Origin: Benzoatithermus sp963720725
GTDB taxonomy: Bacteria > Pseudomonadota > Alphaproteobacteria > Geminicoccales > Geminicoccaceae
NCBI GenBank assembly: GCA_963720725.1
Contig: CAVRGN010000003.1
Coordinates: forward strand, 372,001-436,000
Direction: 5' to 3'
Length of the DNA stretch: 64,000 bases
A program made the position numbers and the translations under genes. The notes below the pieces were generated by a model. That model was not told the origin of the DNA and made no database searches. It saw only the letters and a program-made list of their open reading frames with translations. Positions 60,036-64,000 of this stretch are shown one piece after another (within the stretch, counting starts at the first letter, position 1; each line of letters opens with the position of its first letter).

Positions 60036-61790
60036 TCAGACGGGCGTGGTGAAGCTGCCCTCGGCTACCAGCCGCGAGAACGGTCCCTGTCCCCGCGCGA
60101 GCTCGTGGAAACGTCCCTGCTCCACGACGCGGCCGGCGTCGAGCACCACGATGAGATCGGCATCGACGATGGTCGACAGTCGATGCGCGATCACGAAGGT
60201 GGTCCGGCCGGCACGGGCCGCGTCCAGCGCCTGCTTGATGCGCGCCTCGGTCTCGGTGTCGAGCGCACTGGTGGCCTCGTCGAGCAGCAGGATCGGTGCG
60301 TCCTTGAGCAGGGCACGCGCGATCGCGAGGCGCTGGCGTTCACCGCCCGAGAGCGCTTGGCCGCGCTCGCCGATGACGAAATCGTAGCCTTGGGGCTTAC
60401 GCATGATGAACGCGTGCGCCTCGGCCCGGCGGGCCGCATCCTCGATCTCGCCTTGGGTCGCATCGGGCTTGCCGATCAGGAGATTTTCGCGGATCGAGCG
60501 GTTGAACAGACCCGCCTCCTGAAACACCACGGCCATCGCGTGGCGCAGTGAGGTGAGCGTCACCGCACGCACGTCGATGCCGTCGACCAGGATTCGCCCG
60601 CCGTCCGGGTCGCGCAGTCGCTGGAGCAGCGCCAGCGTCGTGGTCTTTCCCGAGCCCGTGGGGCCGACCAGCGCCACGGTCAGGCCCGGCTCCGCGGTGA
60701 AGGTGAGGTCGAACACGCCCTGCTCGGAGCCGGGGAACCGGTAGGTCACGCCTTGGAACTCGATCCGGCCGGCCACGCCGGACAGGACCGTCGCGTCGGC
60801 CGCGTCCCGTACGTCGTCGCGGGTGGCCAGAAGCTCGAAATAGGCGTCCACCGTCGGCGCCTGGATGAAAAAGCGGCCGAGGAAGCCCGTGAGCTGGTCC
60901 AGTCGGCCGATCAGCAGGTTGGCGAAGCCGATGAAGCTCACGATCTCGCCGACCGTGATCTCGCCGCGCCGTGCCAGGACCGCGCCGGCCGCGAAGATGA
61001 CCACCATGACCACCGTGGCCGAGGCACGGGTGAGGATGGTGAGCAGCGCCCACCAGGTGAGCACCGGATATTGCGCCGCCAGAAGCTGGCGCATCATCCC
61101 CTGGAGCTGCGACGTCTCGGCGGCGAGCCGGGCATAGCTCTGCACCACGGTCACGTTGCCGATCACGTCGCCGACCCTGCCGAAGACGTCCTGATGGTGG
61201 CGCTCGACCGCCACCTGCCCGGCCTGCGTGCGGCGCACGACCACCACGTTGACCGCGACGTAGACGACGGCCAGTGCGGCGAGAAGCCCGGCGAGACGCA
61301 TGTTCATGTAGAGCGCGGTCGGAACGAGACAGGCGATGCCGACGATGGCAGCGAGGTGCTCGCGAAAGAAGCTGAGCCAGATCATGAACAGAGCGTCGGT
61401 GCCCGCGAGCATGGTGCGCACGACGCGGCCGGAGCCGGCCCGGGCGTGAAAGCTGAGCGGGAGCGTGATCGCACGTTCGAAGGCCACGGCCATGGCGGCG
61501 GTGCGGCGGCGATGCGCCATCCGGTCGGCTTGGAGGGCCACGGCGACCCCCGCGCCGATACCGCCGATGCCGAGCACGGCCCAGAGTCCGATCAGCTCGA
61601 ACACTGGTCCGCCGGTGCCCAGCGCGTCGACCACCAGGCCGAACAGGATGGGCTCCGCCAACTGGACCAGCGCGAGCGCCACGTTGGCCGCGACCAGGAG
61701 CGTGAGGACGCCACGCTCGTCGCCCAGCATGGCCAGCGCACGCCCGTAGGTGCGCACCAGGGGCCAGACCGAACCCGGCGGCTCAGCCAT
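60036..61790 (-). CDS. ABC exporter of the beta-glucan (NdvA/ChvA) type
   Basis: The 584-residue half-transporter has six membrane helices (residues 20-290) fused to an ATPase: Walker A VGPTGSGKTTTLALL, signature LSGGERQRLAIARALL, Walker B ILLLDEATSALD and switch His in VIAHRLSTIVDAD. The NdvA/ChvA family exports cyclic beta-glucans to the periplasm, and the sequence AEPGLTVALVGPTGSGKTT and FNRSIRENLLIGKPDA are characteristic of it. Whether this organism makes such glucans is not shown: no glucan synthase is in the window. The start lies 8 bp inside the end of the upstream C1 gene. Confidence 0.86.
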   Translation of the reverse strand: MAEPPGSVWPLVRTYGRALAMLGDERGVLTLLVAANVALALVQLAEPILFGLVVDALGTGGPVFELIGLWAVLGIGGIGAGVAVALQADRMAHRRRTAAMAVAFERAITLPLSFHARAGSGRVVRTMLAGTDALFMIWLSFFREHLAAIVGIACLVPTALYMNMRLAGLLAALAVVYVAVNVVVVRRTQAGQVAVERHHQDVFGRVGDVIGNVTVVQSYARLAAETSQLQGMMRQLLAAQYPVLTWWALLTILTRASATVVMVVIFAAGAVLARRGEITVGEIVSFIGFANLLIGRLDQLTGFLGRFFIQAPTVDAYFELLATRDDVRDAADATVLSGVAGRIEFQGVTYRFPGSEQGVFDLTFTAEPGLTVALVGPTGSGKTTTLALLQRLRDPDGGRILVDGIDVRAVTLTSLRHAMAVVFQEAGLFNRSIRENLLIGKPDATQGEIEDAARRAEAHAFIMRKPQGYDFVIGERGQALSGGERQRLAIARALLKDAPILLLDEATSALDTETEARIKQALDAARAGRTTFVIAHRLSTIVDADLIVVLDAGRVVEQGRFHELARGQGPFSRLVAEGSFTTPV

Positions 61791-62833
61791 TGCCGGGAGC
61801 GCCCTCCGCCAGCAGCAGGCACACCGCCACCGCCGGCGCACAAGTGGCGACCCAGTTCCGTGCCGGACCCTCGGCCGAGATCAGCTGGGCGAAGTCGGCG
61901 TAAGGACGGTCGAGGAGGCCGGCCAGCCGCTCCACCAGGAACCGTCCGCAGCCGGCGCCGATCAAGGGTGCCGCGTCACCGACCAGACCGCGGGAAAGCT
62001 GCAGCGCGACGGCGTCCTCGATCCGCCGCTGCTGCGCGCGGGCCAGGTACGTGGCGAGGCGGCGCCAGTCGTCTCCACTGCCGTCGGCGAGGTCGGCGCC
62101 GATCATGCGCGCCAGCCGCCGGCCGCTGGCCGCCACGGTCTTGGGACCGCGGTCGGCCGTCTCGTGCTGGTCGAGCTCCTCGGGCAGCTGACCCAGCACG
62201 CGGTGGACATCGGCCATGGTGGCGAACAGCTCGTTCATGAGCGCGACGCGGCGCCCCGCGAACGGAGCTTCGGCGGCGAGCACCATGACCGGGGTGCGGG
62301 TCAGTCCCGTATAGACAAGCTCGCCGGTGATCAGGCGCTCCCGGTCGGTACCGCCTTCCGCCAGCGCGCCACCTCCGGCCAGGACGACGATGTCGGTCGT
62401 GGTGCTGCCGATGTCGACGAACAGCCCGGCATCCATTCGCCGGGCGACCAGGGTGGCGGAAGCCCGCCAGTTGGCGGACGCGATCTCGCCGGCGAGGCGT
62501 TCGGCGGCGGCGGGGGGCACGAAGCCGCGCCGGCCGGCCCAGATCTCGAGGGCAGCGTCGGGCCAGCAAGCGGTCAGCGTCGCCAGCAGGCGCTCCACCC
62601 CGGAAGTTGCGGTCGGGGAACACGTCGACCAGTTCGCCGGTCATCGTGACGGCGACCCGATCCGTCCGCCCCGGCGATGCCGTCAGCTCTGCGAGCGCCT
62701 GCTCGAGCTGGTCGAGACCCCGCCAGAGCGCGCATGGTACCTGGCGTGCGGCGACGACGAGGCCGTCCGGGGTCGCCTGTGCGACCTTCAAATGCGCACC
62801 GCCGATGTCCAGTCCGGTGATCAATCCACCCAT
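61783..62833 (-). pseudogene. H4MPT-linked C1 transfer pathway protein (MfnF-like), with a one-base frameshift
   Basis: The protein resembles the hydantoinase-fold family tied to tetrahydromethanopterin C1 genes, in which MfnF makes the furan-amine part of methanofuran. The first frame runs from 62833 with LDIGGAHLKVAQ to TMTGELVDVFPDRN, then is lost. The second, in another frame, resumes at about 62606 with GVERLLATL and keeps VDIGSTTTDIVVLAGG, LVYTGLTRTPVM and FATMADVHRVLG to its end at 61783. One extra base near 62613 (CGCAAC, where CGCAC would restore frame) explains the break. A sequencing error is possible; otherwise the gene is broken. Confidence 0.75.
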
Positions 62834-62887
62834 CGCGCCCGCCTTCCGCTACGTGCTAGGGGTGATCGACCGCGGTGAGGACCCGCT

Positions 62888-63622
62888 ATGGCCTCGTTCG
62901 AGCTCATTCCCGTCATCGACCTCATGGGTGGGCTGGTCGTGCACGCGCACGCCGGCGAGCGCGAGCGCTACCGTCCCCTGGAGCATTCCCTCGTGGCGGG
63001 CAGCGCCGATCCGGCCGCCGTGGTCGACGGACTGCTGGCGCTGCACCCGTTCCGCTCGCTCTACATCGCCGATCTCGACGCGATCCGGAAGCAGGGCGAC
63101 CACAAGGCGCTGATCTTCAGGCTGCGGCAGAGTTTCCCGGCGCTGCGCCTGTGGGTCGATGCCGGCTTCGCCGGTGAATGCGGCTGCCGGCGCTTTCTGG
63201 CCGCGGGTCTAGGCGATCTCGTCCTGGGCAGCGAAAGCCAGTCCGACCTGCGGCTGCTCGACCTGTTCGGCGATGACCCCCGGCTCGTGCTGTCGCTCGA
63301 TTTCCAAGGTGAGCGCCGCCTCGGCGCTCACGCGCTCTTCGCGGAACCCGAACGCTGGCCGGAGCGGGTGATCGCGATGACCCTGGCGCGCGTCGGCGGC
63401 GGCGGCGGTCCCGATCTGCAGCGGCTCCGCGAACTGCGCGCGGTGGCGCCTGACCGACGGCTGTACGCCGCCGGCGGCGTACGCGATCTCGGCGACCTGC
63501 TTGACCTGGCCAAGCTGGGCTGCACCGGAGCCCTGGTCGCCAGTGCTCTCCACGATGGCCGCCTCGACCGAACCGCCCTCGCCGAGGCGGCCGACCTGCC
63601 GGTCGAACGTGGGGCTCGATGA
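62888..63622 (+). CDS. HisA/HisF-like protein of C1 metabolism
   Basis: The 244-residue TIM barrel has the HisA N-terminus IPVIDLMGGLVVHAHAGE, LYIADLDAIRK, LVLSLDFQG and the phosphate loops AAGGVRDLGDLLDLAKLGC and GALVASALHDGRL. It differs from true HisA in lacking adjacent his genes and in matching the HisA-like family that accompanies tetrahydromethanopterin/methanofuran formaldehyde genes (related to MfnB or archaeal hisAF). It is divergent from the MfnF-like gene (54 bp apart). I infer a role in methanofuran or H4MPT cofactor synthesis. Confidence 0.75.
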   Translation: MASFELIPVIDLMGGLVVHAHAGERERYRPLEHSLVAGSADPAAVVDGLLALHPFRSLYIADLDAIRKQGDHKALIFRLRQSFPALRLWVDAGFAGECGCRRFLAAGLGDLVLGSESQSDLRLLDLFGDDPRLVLSLDFQGERRLGAHALFAEPERWPERVIAMTLARVGGGGGPDLQRLRELRAVAPDRRLYAAGGVRDLGDLLDLAKLGCTGALVASALHDGRLDRTALAEAADLPVERGAR

Positions 63623-63750
63623 GACCCCCCGATCCAGGTGCCGTTCAGGCCCGCGGCGGGGCGGCTTCCATTTGCGGGGCGCCGCGTTAACCAGCGGGCA
63701 AGGTCGGTGGCGCCAGAGTGCTTCGGTGCGACACAGGGGGACGATCCGAC

Positions 63751-64000
63751 GTGCACGCCGCCTTTGCCCTCGCCCTGGGCCTCTGGCTCGCTTTGACCGC
63801 ATCTTCACCTGCGGCGGAGGCCCCAATTGCGTGGAGCGCCGAGGTGGAGGAGCACCGCGGCCGACTGATCCTGGTCTGGCCGGTGGCGACGCATGCGGCG
63901 CTGACCCGGGACGCCGACATCGCACATCTGCGTGCCGATCGACCGCTGGCGACGCCGCCATTGTCAGCGACCTCGCCCCTGGCACCCTGGCTGTCGGGCA
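63751..64000 (+). CDS. Start of a secreted protein, truncated by the window end
   Basis: A GTG start preceded by AGGGGGACGATCCGAC gives 83 residues up to the window end. The first 25 form a Sec signal (FALALGLWLALTASSPAAEA), and the mature part reads EEHRGRLILVWPVATHAALTRD. That pattern resembles the beginning of large periplasmic proteins of Alphaproteobacteria with AMIN-like and TPR regions. The frame remains open to the end. Full identity cannot be judged. Confidence 0.6.
   Translation, partial: MHAAFALALGLWLALTASSPAAEAPIAWSAEVEEHRGRLILVWPVATHAALTRDADIAHLRADRPLATPPLSATSPLAPWLSG

Noticed and set aside
62888..63622. Histidine biosynthesis gene hisA
   Set aside because: No other his gene is near, and the sequence and divergent MfnF-like neighbour match the C1-linked HisA-like family better.
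1..64000. CRISPR arrays, insertion sequences, integrases, phage genes
   Set aside because: No regularly spaced repeats, transposase motifs or attachment-site duplications were seen. The only mobile-looking stretch, at 30.3-32.2 kb, has no transposase.

Overview
The window is high-GC DNA (roughly 70% by eye) from what is most likely an alphaproteobacterium, probably Rhodospirillales- or Geminicoccales-like. The supporting signs are coaE and dnaQ in series, a SAM-II riboswitch in front of metA, the TPR protein - ispE - tRNA-Gln block, an NdvA-type glucan exporter and a promoter of the RpoE/ChrR type. Species cannot be named from sequence alone. Nearly all of it is densely packed chromosomal genes; one lower-GC stretch (about 30.3-31.8 kb) contains only decayed sequence.

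Layout. 0-6.7 kb: end of coaE, an EF-hand lipoprotein, dnaQ, icd, and a complete CUT2-type (Rbs-like) sugar ABC importer. 6.8-8.3 kb: a lone TIR-domain protein. 8.3-12.7 kb, minus strand: the most informative locus. A guanidine-I (ykkC) riboswitch leads an operon of substrate-binding protein, permease, ATPase, a ureohydrolase of the guanidine hydrolase type and a small His-rich protein of unknown function. I read this as guanidine import and hydrolysis under direct guanidine control. The nickel-insertion helpers known from cyanobacterial systems are absent here, and the His-rich protein sits where one would expect such a helper. 12.8-23 kb: DUF502 membrane protein, a possible minus-strand non-coding RNA ending at a strong terminator, a TPR signalling-like protein, envelope lipoproteins, MipA-like porin, a methyltransferase, a cyclopropane fatty acid synthase, an alpha/beta hydrolase and an SDR. 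23-29 kb: tRNA-Gln, ispE, TPR lipoprotein, then udg-slt-moaB.

29-33.5 kb: PRC-barrel protein, a phosphoesterase with a foreign-looking tail, a shattered PEP-CTERM gene, a partial duplicate of a neighbouring gene, and inverted repeats. 33.6-47.4 kb: TPR-SPOR protein, acetyltransferases, SAM-II riboswitch and metA, cation efflux protein, a 23-codon ORF with a complete anti-16S Shine-Dalgarno sequence and its own terminator, a UvrD-like helicase, MFS and SDR genes, a possible prokaryotic pentameric ligand-gated channel, a zinc-ribbon/SPFH pair, and gpsA.

47.4-52.8 kb: a five-gene operon (amine-oxidase-like flavoprotein, DUF1365, CFA-synthase-like methyltransferase, MFS, DUF3833) behind a TGATCC-N18-TAGCA element, like the RpoE/ChrR singlet-oxygen regulon lipid operon of Rhodobacter. 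52.8-61.8 kb: trehalose-synthase-like GH13 enzyme, a fused indolepyruvate:ferredoxin oxidoreductase, DUF1499 lipoprotein, glycosyltransferase and glucan exporter. 61.8-64 kb: an H4MPT-linked C1 transfer protein (MfnF-like, carrying an apparent one-base frameshift) and a HisA-like companion, which together suggest a methanofuran/tetrahydromethanopterin formaldehyde pathway, then the start of a secreted protein.
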